Program-made: the position numbers and the translations under genes | The notes under the pieces: model-generated | The model's input: only the letters and a program-made list of their open reading frames with translations | Database searches by the model: none | Told to the model about the DNA's origin: nothing | In this document: positions 7,901-17,499 of the stretch, piece after piece | Layout: the number at the start of each line of letters is the position of its first letter | How positions within the stretch are numbered: the stretch's first letter is position 1 | DNA from: Microvirga ossetica | GTDB taxonomy: Bacteria; Pseudomonadota; Alphaproteobacteria; Rhizobiales; Beijerinckiaceae | DNA length: 64,000 bases | NCBI RefSeq assembly: GCF_002741015.1 | Contig: NZ_CP016617.1 | Span: 1,116,001-1,180,000 of the forward strand | Reading direction: 5' to 3'

Positions 7901-9217
7901 GTGCCCCAAACACCGGAAGATCCCGTGCTCGAACTCGGCATAGCTTTCCTTCTGATCGGCCTGAACGGCCTCTTCGCCCTGTCCGAACTGTCCATCGTCT
8001 CGGCCCGCAAGGCCCGCCTGAAGACGATGGCCGACAGCGGACGCGCGGGTGCCGCCACAGCCCTCAGGCTGGCGGAGGATCCCGGACGGTTCCTGTCGAC
8101 AGTCCAGATCGGCATCACCCTCGTCGGCATCCTGGCAGGCGCCTTCTCCGGCGCAGCACTTGGCGACCGCCTCACCCAGATCCTGCTCGATCAGGGCATG
8201 CCCGAGCGCGCGGCTGAACCACTCGGCTACGGCCTCGTGATCGGGACCATCACCTATCTCTCCGTCGTGGTGGGTGAACTCGTGCCCAAGCATCTGGCGC
8301 TGAAGAACGCTGAGGGTATCGCCTGTACGGTCGCACCCCTCATGGCGCAGATCTCCCGGATCGGGGCTCCGGTCGTCTGGCTGCTCGATGCCTCGACCAA
8401 GCTGATCTTCCGCCTCTTCGGCCAAGGCACGGAATCCGACAGCGCCGTGACCGAGGAGGAGATCAAGACCATCATGGCCGAGGCGGAAACGGCCGGCGTG
8501 ATCGAGACCGACGAGCGCAAGATGATCGCGGGTGTCAAGCGCCTCGGCGACCGGGCGGTGCGCGGGGTGATGACGCCACGCACCGACGTTGACTGGATCG
8601 ATCTCGACGATGACGAGTTCGAGATCCGCGAGACCCTGATCAAGACCCCACATTCCCGCCTTCCCGTGGCCGAGGGGCATCCCGATAACATGCTGGGCGT
8701 CGTGCAGGCCCGGGAACTCCTGGCCGCCTCGCTGCGGGACGAGCCCCTCGACATCCGCAAGCACATTCGCAAGGCGCCGATCATCCCCGACACCCTTGAT
8801 GCGCTGGATGCCCTGGAGGTGCTGCGGCAGGCCGAGGTTCCCATGGCGCTCGTGCACGACGAGTACGGGCATTTCGACGGCATCATCACCCCGGCCGACA
8901 TTCTCGATGCCATTGCCGGGGCCTTCCGCTCCGACGAAGGCGAAGCCGAGCCCGAGGCGGTGCAGCGGGAAGATAGCTCCTGGCTCCTTGCCGGCTGGAC
9001 GCCGGCCGACGAGATGGCCGAGCAACTCGGGATCGCCCTGCCGGAGCGGCGCAACTACGAGACCGTCGCCGGTCTGGTGATCGGCGAACTCCAGCACCTG
9101 CCCAGCACGGGCGAAGCTGTTGAGACAATGGGATGGCGTTTCGAGGTCATCGACATGGACGGCCGCCGGATCGATAAGGTGCTGGCCACCCGGGTTGAGG
9201 GCCAGGAGGCGGCCTGA
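7901..9217 (+). CDS. CorC/HlyC-type transporter-associated protein (DUF21 + CBS + CorC_HlyC)
   Basis: This 438-residue protein has a DUF21 membrane domain (about residues 9-190, several helices including VGILAGAFSGAALG and SVVVGELVPKHLAL), then a paired CBS region with VMTPRTDVDWIDLDDD and HDEYGHFDGIITPADILDAI, and a C-terminal CorC_HlyC domain. Homologues are annotated as hemolysin-like but are thought to act in magnesium or cobalt efflux, with the CBS pair sensing nucleotides. A GTG start is used here. Another GTG at 7926 is possible because the first helix begins directly after it. The stop overlaps the start of the following secreted-protein gene by one base, indicating an operon. Confidence 0.85.
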   Translation: MPQTPEDPVLELGIAFLLIGLNGLFALSELSIVSARKARLKTMADSGRAGAATALRLAEDPGRFLSTVQIGITLVGILAGAFSGAALGDRLTQILLDQGMPERAAEPLGYGLVIGTITYLSVVVGELVPKHLALKNAEGIACTVAPLMAQISRIGAPVVWLLDASTKLIFRLFGQGTESDSAVTEEEIKTIMAEAETAGVIETDERKMIAGVKRLGDRAVRGVMTPRTDVDWIDLDDDEFEIRETLIKTPHSRLPVAEGHPDNMLGVVQARELLAASLRDEPLDIRKHIRKAPIIPDTLDALDALEVLRQAEVPMALVHDEYGHFDGIITPADILDAIAGAFRSDEGEAEPEAVQREDSSWLLAGWTPADEMAEQLGIALPERRNYETVAGLVIGELQHLPSTGEAVETMGWRFEVIDMDGRRIDKVLATRVEGQEAA

Positions 9218-9684
9218 TGATGCGCATGCGACTTGCCGTTCTAATCGCCAGCCTCGCGCTGTCACCTGTCGTGGCAGAGGCTGCAGCCTGCAAGCTGGAG
9301 CACGCCACGTTCCGGCCGAAATACGCGCCCGAGCATTTCGAGATCCACAGCAGCCGCATCGGCAATGATTCCGTTTTTGATCTCATCGTCCGGAAGACTA
9401 ACGAGACCTTTCGGTTTCGAGTCGACGTCGACGGGAGCACGGGGGAAGGAACAATCACCTCCGTTCCCGACGGAGCCGGCCACGATCCCGGGATCAGGAC
9501 GGGCTTTCGGCTGCTGGATGGCAAGGGCCTGAGGACCGTCCCGATGGGAGAGATCGGCCATATGTCCTTCTACGATCTCGGACGGACGTTCGTTGACTTC
9601 CGTCTGCGGGGGCGCCGCAATCTAGAGCCTTACACGTCCCCACCCTCCGGTATCTGGCACGTGACCGCATGTCGACCGACCTAA
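9217..9684 (+). CDS. Secreted hypothetical protein
   Basis: A 155-residue protein with a clear Sec signal peptide (MMRMRLAVLIASLALSPVVAEAA) and a mature part of mixed beta character containing one conserved-looking HMSFYDLGRTFVDFRLRG segment and two cysteines likely to form a disulfide. It is not a family I recognise. The ATG overlaps the last base of the upstream transporter gene's stop codon, so it is translationally coupled to that gene. It is probably periplasmic. Confidence 0.6.
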   Translation: MMRMRLAVLIASLALSPVVAEAAACKLEHATFRPKYAPEHFEIHSSRIGNDSVFDLIVRKTNETFRFRVDVDGSTGEGTITSVPDGAGHDPGIRTGFRLLDGKGLRTVPMGEIGHMSFYDLGRTFVDFRLRGRRNLEPYTSPPSGIWHVTACRPT

Positions 9685-10413
9685 AAACATCTAGGCTTCG
9701 GTGTTACCCACTTGCGGTGACGGGCCTCTCCGCCCCCTCGGAGACTGCTGGCGAAGAGCGGCGTTGGACTCAGCAATGACGCCGTGACGCAGGCCGGTTG
9801 CGAGGCCACTCCGGCGTCTTCCGGCGAGGGTGTGCCCGATCTTCTGGCGGCCGCCAAGTTCGACAGCCTGAATTGCACCATCGCGGTCCCCGGCCGGGAG
9901 GTCGGCACCACCTTCAGCTCCATCTGGCCTGACCGTCCGGTGATCTATGCCTCCGCGATCTCCGCGCCGCGCCTTTGAGGTGACAGCCCCTGGCAATTAG
10001 AGTTCTGTGCCGACATCCAACCGAGTGTGAACGCCGCGATCACCAGATAATACGCGGACATGGCCACTATGATCGGGGCGAGATACCCGGGAAGATGCTG
10101 AATGAGGAATCCAGAGCAGATCCCTCTACGATCCCTTGGAACTGTACAGGGAAGCATGGTTACTTCGCGTGGTTGAGGCTGATGAAGTCGCCGCTCCCGG
10201 CCAGCTTCAACATCGGCTTAGCGCGGAAGAGGGCTACCGCGGCATTAGGAGCTTCGATCCGCTGGGGTCACCACTTCCGCGAGTGCAAGGATACGGGTTG
10301 GTCGCACTTTGAGCTTACAGCTCGCTAACCGTGACAAGCGAGATCCTGCGGCCTTGTCCCATCAAGCGGCGTCAGCAACCCTATCGGCATAATCTCTTCA
10401 TGCGTTTCAGCGG
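9685..10413. other. Gene-poor stretch
   Basis: About 730 bases between the secreted-protein gene and the decayed Pta domain. A minus-strand frame around 9945-10157 contains a membrane-like LVIAAFTLGWMSAQN but has no ribosome site or recognisable family. I see no supported gene here. Confidence 0.4.
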
Positions 10414-11075
10414 TCACTCAGCGATGGCGGCCTCTACCGAGGTCAGAGCCGTCATGTTCGTGATCCGCCGTACTGTGCTGGTGGGCGTCAGAATATGGAC
10501 TGGTCGCCTCGCCCCCCAACAGGATCGGGCCGACCGTAATCCCCTGCCCGGCCAGCCTTGAGCACGTTGAAGGTGATGTTCGCCGCATCGAGGTTCGGCA
10601 TCACCAGCAGGTTGGCTGCCCCGGTCAGGCGCGAGCCTGGGAACACCCGATCGATAATGCCTTTGTTGAGCGCTGCATCACCGTGCATCTCGCCCTCGAC
10701 TTCAAGATCTGGCGCTTGCGTCTGGATCAGTTCCAGAGCCTGCCGCATCTTCACGGCCGAAGTCGTCTGAGCGCTCCCAAAGCTCGAATGTGAAAGCAGT
10801 GCTACTCGTGGCATCACGCCGAAGCGCCGGACCTCGTCGGCTGCCAGCAGGGCGATCTCAGCGATCTGTTTGGCGGTTGGGTTCTCGTTGATGTAGGTAT
10901 CAGTGATGAACACTGTCTGGTTTGGCATCATCACCACATTCATGGCAGCCAGCGTGTTGATGCCGGGCTTCCGCCCAACGACCTCGGCCACCGGCTTCAG
11001 ATGGGTTTCATAGGTCCCATAGGTGCCGCAGAGAAGTCCGTCCGTCTCGTGATGACGCAGCAGCATGGCCCCGAT
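10414..11075 (-). pseudogene. Phosphotransacetylase domain of a malic enzyme, 5'-truncated and frameshifted
   Basis: From about 11075 the minus strand encodes MLLRHHETDGLLCGTYGTYE, MPNQTVFITDTYINENPTA, RVALLSHSSFGSA and EGEMHGDAALNK, the pattern of the Pta-like C-terminal domain of NADP malic enzymes. After NLDAANITFNVLKAG the frame shifts: GITVGPILLGG continues in another frame, and the final HILTPTSTVRRITNMTAL lies in a third, ending at 10414. The malic-enzyme catalytic half is absent, and the 5' end is joined to the start of a phaB gene. This is a nonfunctional 3' fragment with at least two frameshifts. Confidence 0.85.
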
Positions 11076-11301
11076 CGGGGCCGAGCTCGGCTTCGACGGC
11101 GCGGATGCCCGTCTCGCAGGCAGCGGAATCGGAGACGTCGAACTTGAAGACCGGGATGCCGGTCTCAGCTTTGAACTGGTTGGCGGCTTCGTCATTGCCG
11201 CCGTAATTGGCCGCAACTTTGTAGCCTGCGTCCTTCAAACCTTTTGAGATTGCGGCACCGATGCCACGAGTGCCGCCGGTGACCAATGCAACGCGCGCCA
11301 T
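11076..11301 (-). pseudogene. phaB: Acetoacetyl-CoA reductase (PhaB), 5' fragment
   Basis: The ATG at 11301 follows an AAGGAG ribosome site and encodes ARVALVTGGTRGIGAAISKG, the Rossmann NADPH-binding motif of PhaB, up to AVEAELGP at about residue 74. The catalytic Ser-Tyr-Lys region is missing. Beyond that point the DNA is the Pta domain of a malic enzyme, in a different frame. PhaB would reduce acetoacetyl-CoA to 3-hydroxybutyryl-CoA for polyhydroxybutyrate. It lies directly downstream of phaA, as in usual phaAB operons, so the operon was cut by a deletion or recombination. Confidence 0.88.
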
Positions 11302-11388
11302 GTCTTGCTCCTTGTGAGATTCCATCCTGATAGGATCACTCCGGATCCCGTGTCGAAAGCAGCCCGGTTGATCCGGGCTGCTGGTGAC

Positions 11389-12561
11389 TTAGCGCTCCAG
11401 GCACATGGCGACGCCCATGCCGCCGCCGATGCACAGGGTAGCGAGGCCCTTCTTGGCGTTGCGCCGGCCCATCTCGTGCAGCAGGGTCACGAGCACGCGG
11501 GCGCCCGAGGCGCCGATCGGGTGGCCGATGGCGATGGCGCCGCCGTTCACGTTCACGATCGACGGATCCCAGCCCATGTCCTTGTTGACCGCGAGCGCCT
11601 GGGCCGCGAAGGCCTCGTTGGCTTCGACGAGATCGAGGTCGGAGACCTTCCAGCCGGCCTTCTCCAGCGCCTTGCGGGAGGACGGGATCGGGCCCGTGCC
11701 CATGATCGCCGGATCGACGCCGGCCGTCGCCCAGGAGGCGATGCGGGCGAGCGGGGTCAGGCCGCGCTTCTGGGCCTCGGCCTCGGTCATCAGCACGAGG
11801 GCTGCCGCGCCGTCGTTGATGCCGGACGCATTGCCGGCCGTGACCGTGCCGTCCTTCGAGAAGGCGGGCCTGAGCTTCGCCAGGGATTCGACGGTGGTGC
11901 CGGCGCGGATATACTCGTCCTGGTCCACCACGATGTCGCCCTTGCGGCTGGAAATCGTGACGGGCGTGATCTCGTCCTTGAAGCGGCCTTCCTTCTGGGC
12001 CGCCTCGGCCTTGTTCTGGGAGGCGGTCGCGAACTGGTCCTGCTCCTCGCGGGTGAGCTGCCAGCGCTGGGCCACGTTCTCGGCGGTGGTGCCCATGTGA
12101 TAGCCGTTGAAGGCGTCCATCAGGCCGTCCTTCAGCATGGTGTCGACGAGCTTGAAGTCGCCCATCTTGGTGCCGGAGCGCATATGGGCGGCGTGGGGGG
12201 CGAGCGACATGGATTCCTGGCCGCCGGCGACGATGATGTTCGCATCGCCATTGGCGATCTGCTGCAGGCCGATGGCCACCGTACGCAGGCCCGAGCCGCA
12301 GAGCTGGTTGAGCGCCCAGGCGGTCTTTTCCTGCGGCACGCCCGCGGCGATGGCGGCTTGGCGGGCCGGGTTCTGGCCCTGGCCTGCGGTCAGGATCTGG
12401 CCGAGGATGACCTCGTCCACTTCCGCGCCGTCGACCTTCGCCCGCTCGAGGGCCGCCTTGACGGCGATGGCGCCGAGCTCGTGGGCCGGGGTGTTGGCGA
12501 AGGCCCCGTTGAACGAGCCGACGGCCGTGCGCGTCGCTCCGACGATGACGATGTTAGTCAT
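11389..12561 (-). CDS. phaA: Acetyl-CoA acetyltransferase
   Basis: Full-length thiolase (390 residues) that condenses two acetyl-CoA to acetoacetyl-CoA, the first step of polyhydroxybutyrate synthesis. It shows the active-site Cys in [11 protein letters not shown] near residue 88, [19 protein letters not shown] with the catalytic His, and the C-terminal [14 protein letters not shown] with the second Cys. The start follows AGAGGAA. It is the first gene of a phaA-phaB pair in which phaB is now truncated, so an acetoacetyl-CoA reductase would have to be supplied from elsewhere. It lies beside the citrate uptake and cleavage genes that would feed acetyl-CoA. Confidence 0.95.
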   Translation of the reverse strand: MTNIVIVGATRTAVGSFNGAFANTPAHELGAIAVKAALERAKVDGAEVDEVILGQILTAGQGQNPARQAAIAAGVPQEKTAWALNQLCGSGLRTVAIGLQQIANGDANIIVAGGQESMSLAPHAAHMRSGTKMGDFKLVDTMLKDGLMDAFNGYHMGTTAENVAQRWQLTREEQDQFATASQNKAEAAQKEGRFKDEITPVTISSRKGDIVVDQDEYIRAGTTVESLAKLRPAFSKDGTVTAGNASGINDGAAALVLMTEAEAQKRGLTPLARIASWATAGVDPAIMGTGPIPSSRKALEKAGWKVSDLDLVEANEAFAAQALAVNKDMGWDPSIVNVNGGAIAIGHPIGASGARVLVTLLHEMGRRNAKKGLATLCIGGGMGVAMCLER

Positions 12562-12758
12562 GGGTTCCTCTTTCGTGTTGTTCAGGGATTGCTTTATGGT
12601 GCCGGCACGTAGCTGCCGGACCTATCCTAGGCCAGACGATTCATGTTGCTGGCTCAGCGATGTGGATCATTCATTTTGAAGTCTGCTCTCGGTAGCGTAT
12701 CGGATCGTGCTTGTGCTGTCATACGGTCGCCCTGCTAACAGCACAGTCGTGCCCAAGA

Positions 12759-12780
12759 AGCTGCCTTGCGAAAGGCAGCT
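12759..12780 (-). terminator. Putative terminator hairpin after the DUF1476 gene
   Basis: A perfect nine-base stem, AGCTGCCTT and AAGGCAGCT, closes a four-base loop just beyond the 3' end of the minus-strand DUF1476 gene. On that strand it is followed by TTCTT, a weak T tract. It would separate this gene from phaA downstream. Confidence 0.5.
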
Positions 12781-12796
12781 GCATCGTACCTGAGGC

Positions 12797-13123
12797 TCAA
12801 TCGGTAACTGCTACCTGACGAAACGCTTCACGGTGATAGGCGCGGAGTTTGTCCCGGACCTGCCGCTCGGAACATGACAAGCCGTGAAGCGAAAGATCGC
12901 GAGTGATCTTCCCGACGATGTCACCATCGCCGTCCATTTCGAAGTCGGCCCGGTGAACGTCGGTAGCATAGGACGAAAGATCGGCGTTCGACAAACCAAG
13001 GAGGCGGCCGGCCCACAGGCCCGCGAGCACATTTCGACGCGCGATCACGCTGTCACGGGTGTCGTTATCGAGACACCAGGGTGACGAACTCTGATTGAAC
13101 GTCTTTGTGCCTGTCACATTCAT
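12797..13123 (-). CDS. DUF1476 / ATPase zeta-subunit-like protein
   Basis: 108 residues. From about residue 28 it reads ARRNVLAGLWAGRLLGLS, then a segment with DVHRADFEMDGDGDIVGKI and the final helix SERQVRDKLRAYHREAF, the pattern of DUF1476, whose best-known member is the zeta inhibitor of the alphaproteobacterial F1-ATPase. The N-terminus is shorter in the typical inhibitory helix and quite divergent, so this may be a paralogue with another partner. A tandem TctD-like site lies 83-103 bases upstream. This is noteworthy because the tct operon has the same motif. Confidence 0.7.
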   Translation of the reverse strand: MNVTGTKTFNQSSSPWCLDNDTRDSVIARRNVLAGLWAGRLLGLSNADLSSYATDVHRADFEMDGDGDIVGKITRDLSLHGLSCSERQVRDKLRAYHREAFRQVAVTD

Positions 13124-13458
13124 CGAAGCTCTCCGTCAAAGGCTTAGCAATCAGCCAATTGGATTTGACAACCGTCATGTCATGACGATGAGCCTGTAGA
13201 CGCCTCACCTGACACGAACCTGACAAACATGATGGATTTCTGCAGGGGAGCTATGCATGGACGTAACTCTTTCAGGGTTGCCTCCAGCGACAGGTCGCAT
13301 ATGTCCTACCCTGGAGAAAGGCGAAGCTCCGGTCCAATCACCAAGCCTCCGATCAAGCAGAAGCCTTATCATCCATAAAGAAGGACCCGGAAAGGCGGGT
13401 CAGACGCTCAAGGAAGCGCTCGGGCACCTATCCAGCTCCAGGATCGTCAGGTGAACCG
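13124..13458. other. Intergenic region between divergent genes
   Basis: About 335 bases. It contains the tandem TctD-like box at 13206-13226. No convincing gene is seen; a plus-strand frame from 13257 lacks a ribosome site and family similarity. Confidence 0.4.
13206..13226 (-). promoter_or_regulatory. Tandem direct repeat, TctD-like box 1
   Basis: On the minus strand the site reads GTCAGGTT-CGT-GTCAGGTG, two eight-base half sites 11 bases apart. The 11-base period is that of OmpR/PhoB-type regulators binding one face of the helix. It lies upstream of the DUF1476-like gene and matches the boxes at 13842 and 20678. The regulator is inferred, not shown. Confidence 0.6.
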
Positions 13459-13755
13459 ATGAAGCAGACCCAAACCGAGACAGACGAGGCCCTCGCCCAT
13501 ATCAGGCGGAATACAGCCGCTCCGATCCAACGCTTCCTCGACTCAGTTATCGCTGCGCGGCTTGAGGAGACGGCCGGCCCGCCGAATAGAAAGCCAGTGA
13601 GGCCATCAAAGCTTGGCATTTTGGGCATGGCTAAGGGCTTAAGACGATCTTTTGAAACGCTTAGCTTCTTCCTGAAGAAAGATCTGTGCCTACAATCCGT
13701 TTCTCGCGTCATCCACCGCATTCGCCGGCGTCAGCAGCCGCGCAACGAACCATAA
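13459..13755 (+). CDS. Hypothetical small protein
   Basis: A 98-residue frame beginning MKQTQTETDEALAHIRRN, rich in Arg and Lys, with no recognised domain. AGGTGA lies at a suitable distance before the ATG. An overlapping minus-strand frame of the same length exists. It could be a small DNA- or RNA-binding protein judging by charge, but this is a guess and it may not be a gene. Confidence 0.3.
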   Translation: MKQTQTETDEALAHIRRNTAAPIQRFLDSVIAARLEETAGPPNRKPVRPSKLGILGMAKGLRRSFETLSFFLKKDLCLQSVSRVIHRIRRRQQPRNEP

Positions 13756-13841
13756 GCGTGGTCGCAAACCTCCCCATTTGAGAACGCCCTTCTAGCCGAT
13801 AACCGCCTACGCTTCCCTGCTCTTGTTCGCCCCAGAAGTTA

Positions 13842-13860
13842 GTCAGGTTGCTGTCAGGTT
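13842..13860 (+). promoter_or_regulatory. Tandem direct repeat, TctD-like box 2 (tctC promoter)
   Basis: The site reads GTCAGGTT-GCT-GTCAGGTT, two identical half sites 11 bases apart, ending 73 bases before the tctC start. It matches the box at 20678, next to tctD, at 19 of 21 positions. The position suits an activator site for the tctCBA operon. Confidence 0.7.
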
Positions 13861-13933
13861 CATCCCTTAGGACGGCTCCTGCGACTGCATCAAGCAGCCG
13901 GAGTGAACCTTCACCATCCTGGGAGGATGATCC

Positions 13934-14902
13934 ATGATCCACTTTCGCCCACGCCTGTCACGGGCATTGATTGTCGCTGCAACGGCCCTATTCGCTACCT
14001 CCGCCTTTGCTCAATCCGAACTGAAACTTATGGCGCCAGCGGCGCCGGGCGGCGGCTGGGACCAGACGGCCCGCTCGATGCAGCAGGTCCTGATGCAGTC
14101 TGGCATCGCCAAGAGCGTGCAGGTCACCAACGTGCCGGGTGCCGGCGGCTCGATCGGCATCGCCCAACTTGTCAACAACTCCAAGGGCGACGGCCACCAG
14201 CTCATGGTCAACGGGTTCGTCATGATGGGCGCGCTCCTGACCAACAAATCGCCGGTCACCTTAGAGCAGGTGACGCCAATTGCCCGCCTCACCGCTGAGG
14301 CCGAAGCCATCGTCGTTCCGCCAGGCTCGCCAATCAAGTCGGTCCAAGACCTCGTGGCCGCCATCAAAGCCGACCCGTCGAAGGTCACCTGGGCCGGCGG
14401 CTCGGCTGGCGGTGTCGATCACATCGCCGCAGGTCTTTTCGCCAAGGCCGCAGGGGCCGACCCGACCAAGATCAACTACATCCCGTTCTCTGGCGGCGGC
14501 GAAGCCCTCGCAGCAATCCTCGGTGGCAAGGTCACCGCCGGCATTTCGGGACTCGGCGAATTCGAAAGCCAGATCAAGGCTGGTAAGCTGCGCCTGATCG
14601 CGGTTACCGCGCCGACCCAGCGCGAGGGCATGGCAACGCCCACCCTGAAGGACCAGGGGGTTGATCTCGAGATCACCAACTGGCGTTCCGTCGTGGCTCC
14701 TCCTGGCATCAGCCCAGAGCAGCGCAAGACCCTGACTGAGACCATCGGTAAGCTGGTGACGTCTCCCGCTTGGCAGGAAGTCCTCAAGCAGAAGGGTTGG
14801 GACGATGCCTATCTCTCAGGCGATGAGTTCGCAGCCTTTCTGAAAGCGGAGAATGCTCGGGTTCATGAGGTTCTCACCTCCATCGGCCTTGTGAAGCCCT
14901 GA
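13934..14902 (+). CDS. tctC: Tripartite tricarboxylate transporter, periplasmic binding protein
   Basis: TctC binds a tricarboxylate such as citrate in the periplasm and delivers it to TctAB. A Sec signal peptide ends near SAFAQS (residue 27). The mature protein has the Bug/TctC family pattern: [33 protein letters not shown], and the later [15 protein letters not shown]. Length (322) is normal. It is first in tctC-tctB-tctA and is followed by a strong intercistronic hairpin. The tandem box at 13842 suggests control by TctD, encoded 5 kb away. The exact substrate is not proven, but adjacent ATP-citrate lyase genes favour citrate. Confidence 0.93.
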   Translation: MIHFRPRLSRALIVAATALFATSAFAQSELKLMAPAAPGGGWDQTARSMQQVLMQSGIAKSVQVTNVPGAGGSIGIAQLVNNSKGDGHQLMVNGFVMMGALLTNKSPVTLEQVTPIARLTAEAEAIVVPPGSPIKSVQDLVAAIKADPSKVTWAGGSAGGVDHIAAGLFAKAAGADPTKINYIPFSGGGEALAAILGGKVTAGISGLGEFESQIKAGKLRLIAVTAPTQREGMATPTLKDQGVDLEITNWRSVVAPPGISPEQRKTLTETIGKLVTSPAWQEVLKQKGWDDAYLSGDEFAAFLKAENARVHEVLTSIGLVKP

Positions 14903-14916
14903 TCGTCAACAGCCGA

Positions 14917-14938
14917 CGGGCGCGTTTCGGCGCGCCCG
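14917..14938 (+). terminator. Intercistronic hairpin between tctC and tctB
   Basis: An eight-base GC-only stem (CGGGCGCG and CGCGCCCG) with a TTTCGG loop begins 15 bases after the tctC stop. There is no T tract. It is more likely an attenuator or RNA-stabilising element that raises binding-protein levels above those of the permease, as is common in binding-protein operons, than a full terminator. Confidence 0.55.
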
Positions 14939-14967
14939 CTTGAATCGCATGAATCGCGGAGATGCCA

Positions 14968-15468
14968 ATGTCCAAAGTCCAACAGGTATCAATGTCCAGT
15001 ATACAACGCCGCACGCGCCTGGACGTCGCCGGACTCGTGATTGCCGGCGGGCTGTTGCTGCTATCGGCTCTGGTCTGGTGGGACATGACCAAGCTTCAGC
15101 TTCTGTCCCCCTACGATGTCGGCCCAAAGGCCATGCCGGTGATTGTTTCAGCCGGCCTTGCCCTGCTGGCCATAGGGAATGGGATCAGCGCCGTCCGGGG
15201 CGACCTGCCGGCCCGCGACAGCCTCGACTGGAGGCCGATCATCCTGATCCTCGGCGGGCTCGTGGCCCTGATCACTCTCATCGCGATTGGCGGCGGCTTC
15301 ATGATCGGCACTGCCATCCTGTTCGCCACGACGTCTGCGGCGTTCGGACGAAAGGCCTTCCTGATAGATCTGCTGATCGGGGCTGTGCTCGCCGTCATCA
15401 TCTACCTGCTCTTCGCCAAGCTCCTGACCCTGTCGCTCCCGGCAGGGCCGCTCGAGCGGCTTTTCTGA
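14968..15468 (+). CDS. tctB: Tripartite tricarboxylate transporter, small membrane subunit
   Basis: A 166-residue protein with four predicted membrane helices (for example [19 protein letters not shown] and [19 protein letters not shown]), typical of TctB. It forms the membrane complex with TctA. I prefer the second ATG (MSKVQQ) because GGAG abuts the first ATG directly and is correctly spaced from the second. tctA begins nine bases after its stop. Confidence 0.88.
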   Translation: MSKVQQVSMSSIQRRTRLDVAGLVIAGGLLLLSALVWWDMTKLQLLSPYDVGPKAMPVIVSAGLALLAIGNGISAVRGDLPARDSLDWRPIILILGGLVALITLIAIGGGFMIGTAILFATTSAAFGRKAFLIDLLIGAVLAVIIYLLFAKLLTLSLPAGPLERLF

Positions 15469-15476
15469 GGCCCGCC

Positions 15477-16976
15477 ATGGAAGCCTTCGTCTCTCTCGCC
15501 AACGGCCTGTCCGTCGCGATCCAGCCGATGAACCTGCTCTTCGCCCTCATCGGCGTCCTGCTCGGCACCGCCGTCGGCGTTCTGCCCGGCATCGGCCCGG
15601 CCCTGACCGTGGCCCTGCTCCTGCCGATCACCTTCAAGCTCGATCCGGCAGGCTCGATCATCATGTTCGCCGGCATCTATTACGGCGGCATGTATGGCGG
15701 CTCGACCACTGCGATCCTGATCAACACCCCTGGAGAGAGCGCCTCCATGGCGACGGCGCTCGAAGGCAACCTGATGGCCAAGGCCGGCCGCGGCGGCCCG
15801 GCGCTGGCCACGGCGGCCATCGGCTCCTTCGTGGCGGGTACTTTCGCGACGCTGGGCCTAGCGCTGCTCGCCCCCTATCTCGTCGACATCGCCGTGAGCT
15901 TTGGCCCCGAGGACTACTTCGCCCTCATGTGCGTGGCCTTCGTCACCGTCTCGGCCACCTTCGGCGATTCCCCCGTGCGCGGCCTCACCAGCCTGTTCAT
16001 TGGATTGCTGCTGGGCCTTGTGGGTATCGACATCCTCTCGGGCCAGTCGCGCCTGAGCTTCGGCGTGCCGGAGCTCTACGACAACATCGAGGTGACGACG
16101 CTCGCCGTCGGTCTCTTCGCGGTCGGCGAAGCGCTCTACGTCGCCTCGCGCCGGCACGTGCACGAGGAGAAGTTGGAGGCCGTCCGCGGCTCTCTCTGGA
16201 TGACCAAGGAGGACTGGAAGCGCTCGTGGAAGCCGTGGCTGCGCGGAACGGCCTTCGGGTTCCCCATCGGCGCGCTTCCCGCCGGCGGCGCGGAGATCCC
16301 GACCTTCCTGTCCTACGCGACCGAGAAGCGGCTGACCAAGCATCCCGAGGAATTCGGCAAGGGCGCCATCGAGGGCGTGGCCGGTCCGGAAGCTGCCAAC
16401 AATGCGTCCGCCGCCGGCACCCTCGTGCCGCTGCTGACGCTTGGCCTCCCGACCTCCGCCACCGCCGCCATGATGCTGGCCGGCTTCCAGCAATACGGTC
16501 TCAATCCCGGACCGCTACTGTTTGCCGAAAAGCCGGACCTGGTGTGGGGCCTGATCGCCAGCCTGTTCATCGCCAATGTCATGCTGCTGGTGCTGAACCT
16601 GCCGCTCGTCGGTCTGTGGGTGAAGCTGCTCGCGATCCCGCAGCCCTGGCTCTATGCCGGCATCCTGGTCTTCGCCACCATGGGCACCATCGCGGCCAAC
16701 CCGTCGCCGGTCGAACTCGTCATGCTGACGATCTTCGGCGTGCTCGGCTTCCTGATGCGGCGGTTTGACTTCCCCATCGCCCCGGTGGTCGTGGGCCTCA
16801 TTCTGGGACCTGTCGCCGAGAGCCAGCTGCGTCGCGCCCTCTCGATCAGCCTCGGCGATCCGATGGTGCTTCTCCAGAGCCCGATCTCGGCGACGCTCCT
16901 CGTCATCGCGCTGATCGCCCTCGTCGCACCTTTCGCCCTCAAAAGTCTCGGACGCTTCAAAGCCGTCGAGGACTGA
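15477..16976 (+). CDS. tctA: Tripartite tricarboxylate transporter, large permease subunit
   Basis: A 499-residue polytopic membrane protein, the channel component of the TctCBA secondary transporter. It has the family signatures [20 protein letters not shown] near residue 30, [20 protein letters not shown] near residue 65, and [20 protein letters not shown] in the second half, reflecting the internal repeat of TctA. The start [10 protein letters not shown] was chosen at the proper ATG after tctB. A longer frame upstream overlaps tctB out of frame and is not real. It is the last gene of the operon, with a thioesterase gene 110 bases beyond. Confidence 0.94.
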   Translation: MEAFVSLANGLSVAIQPMNLLFALIGVLLGTAVGVLPGIGPALTVALLLPITFKLDPAGSIIMFAGIYYGGMYGGSTTAILINTPGESASMATALEGNLMAKAGRGGPALATAAIGSFVAGTFATLGLALLAPYLVDIAVSFGPEDYFALMCVAFVTVSATFGDSPVRGLTSLFIGLLLGLVGIDILSGQSRLSFGVPELYDNIEVTTLAVGLFAVGEALYVASRRHVHEEKLEAVRGSLWMTKEDWKRSWKPWLRGTAFGFPIGALPAGGAEIPTFLSYATEKRLTKHPEEFGKGAIEGVAGPEAANNASAAGTLVPLLTLGLPTSATAAMMLAGFQQYGLNPGPLLFAEKPDLVWGLIASLFIANVMLLVLNLPLVGLWVKLLAIPQPWLYAGILVFATMGTIAANPSPVELVMLTIFGVLGFLMRRFDFPIAPVVVGLILGPVAESQLRRALSISLGDPMVLLQSPISATLLVIALIALVAPFALKSLGRFKAVED

Positions 16977-17086
16977 TCCGACCGCAGCATCCTCGGCCCC
17001 ACCTCAGGAGTCGAGGATGCCCTATCTGAACACAGTAAAGGTCTGGCGCGTCTCGCAAGCGCTTTCAATGGCAGGAGGTCAAGCCC

Positions 17087-17473
17087 GTGGAAACGACAAC
17101 GCCACCCATTCGCGAAGCGGTGATCCGGACCATCGCGATGCCCTCCGACACGAACCCGGCGGGCGACATCTTCGGGGGCTGGCTGATGGCGCAGATGGAT
17201 CTTGCCGCCGGCAATGCAGCCGCGCGACGGGCGCGCGGCCGCTGCGCCACCGTCGCAGTCGACGGCATGGCCTTCCACAGTCCGGTACATGTCGGTGACG
17301 AGGTCTCCGTATATGCGGATCTGATGTCCGTCGGCCGCACGTCGATGACGTTCAAGGTTGAGGCGTGGCGCCGCTCGCGCGACGGTGATGAACAGATCAA
17401 GGTCACGGAGGCAGTTTTTATCTTCGTGGCAATCGACAGCGGCTCCCGCCCGCGCCCGATCCCACCCAGCTAA
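17087..17473 (+). CDS. Acyl-CoA thioesterase (YciA-like hotdog)
   Basis: A 128-residue single hotdog domain. NPAGDIFGGWLMAQMDLAAG is the hallmark of the YciA/BFIT thioesterase group, with the catalytic Asp in the second half of it, followed by VDGMAFHSPVHVGDEVSVYA. These enzymes hydrolyse acyl-CoA in the cytosol. The GTG start follows AGGAGG at good spacing. It lies after tctA in the same direction and may be read with the operon, where it could return CoA from acetyl-CoA overflow, but that role is inferred. Confidence 0.85.
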   Translation: METTTPPIREAVIRTIAMPSDTNPAGDIFGGWLMAQMDLAAGNAAARRARGRCATVAVDGMAFHSPVHVGDEVSVYADLMSVGRTSMTFKVEAWRRSRDGDEQIKVTEAVFIFVAIDSGSRPRPIPPS

Positions 17474-17499
17474 CTTGGTGAGCACCCTGGATCGTTGAT

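Noticed and set aside
7841..9265. Minus-strand frame of 474 codons
   Set aside because: It is antisense to the CorC/HlyC gene, which has clear domains.
11305..12612. Plus-strand frame of 435 codons
   Set aside because: It mirrors phaA exactly and has a composition typical of shadow frames; phaA is unambiguous.
14940..15476. N-terminal extension of the tctA frame
   Set aside because: It overlaps tctB in another frame and lacks membrane character; tctA starts at 15477.
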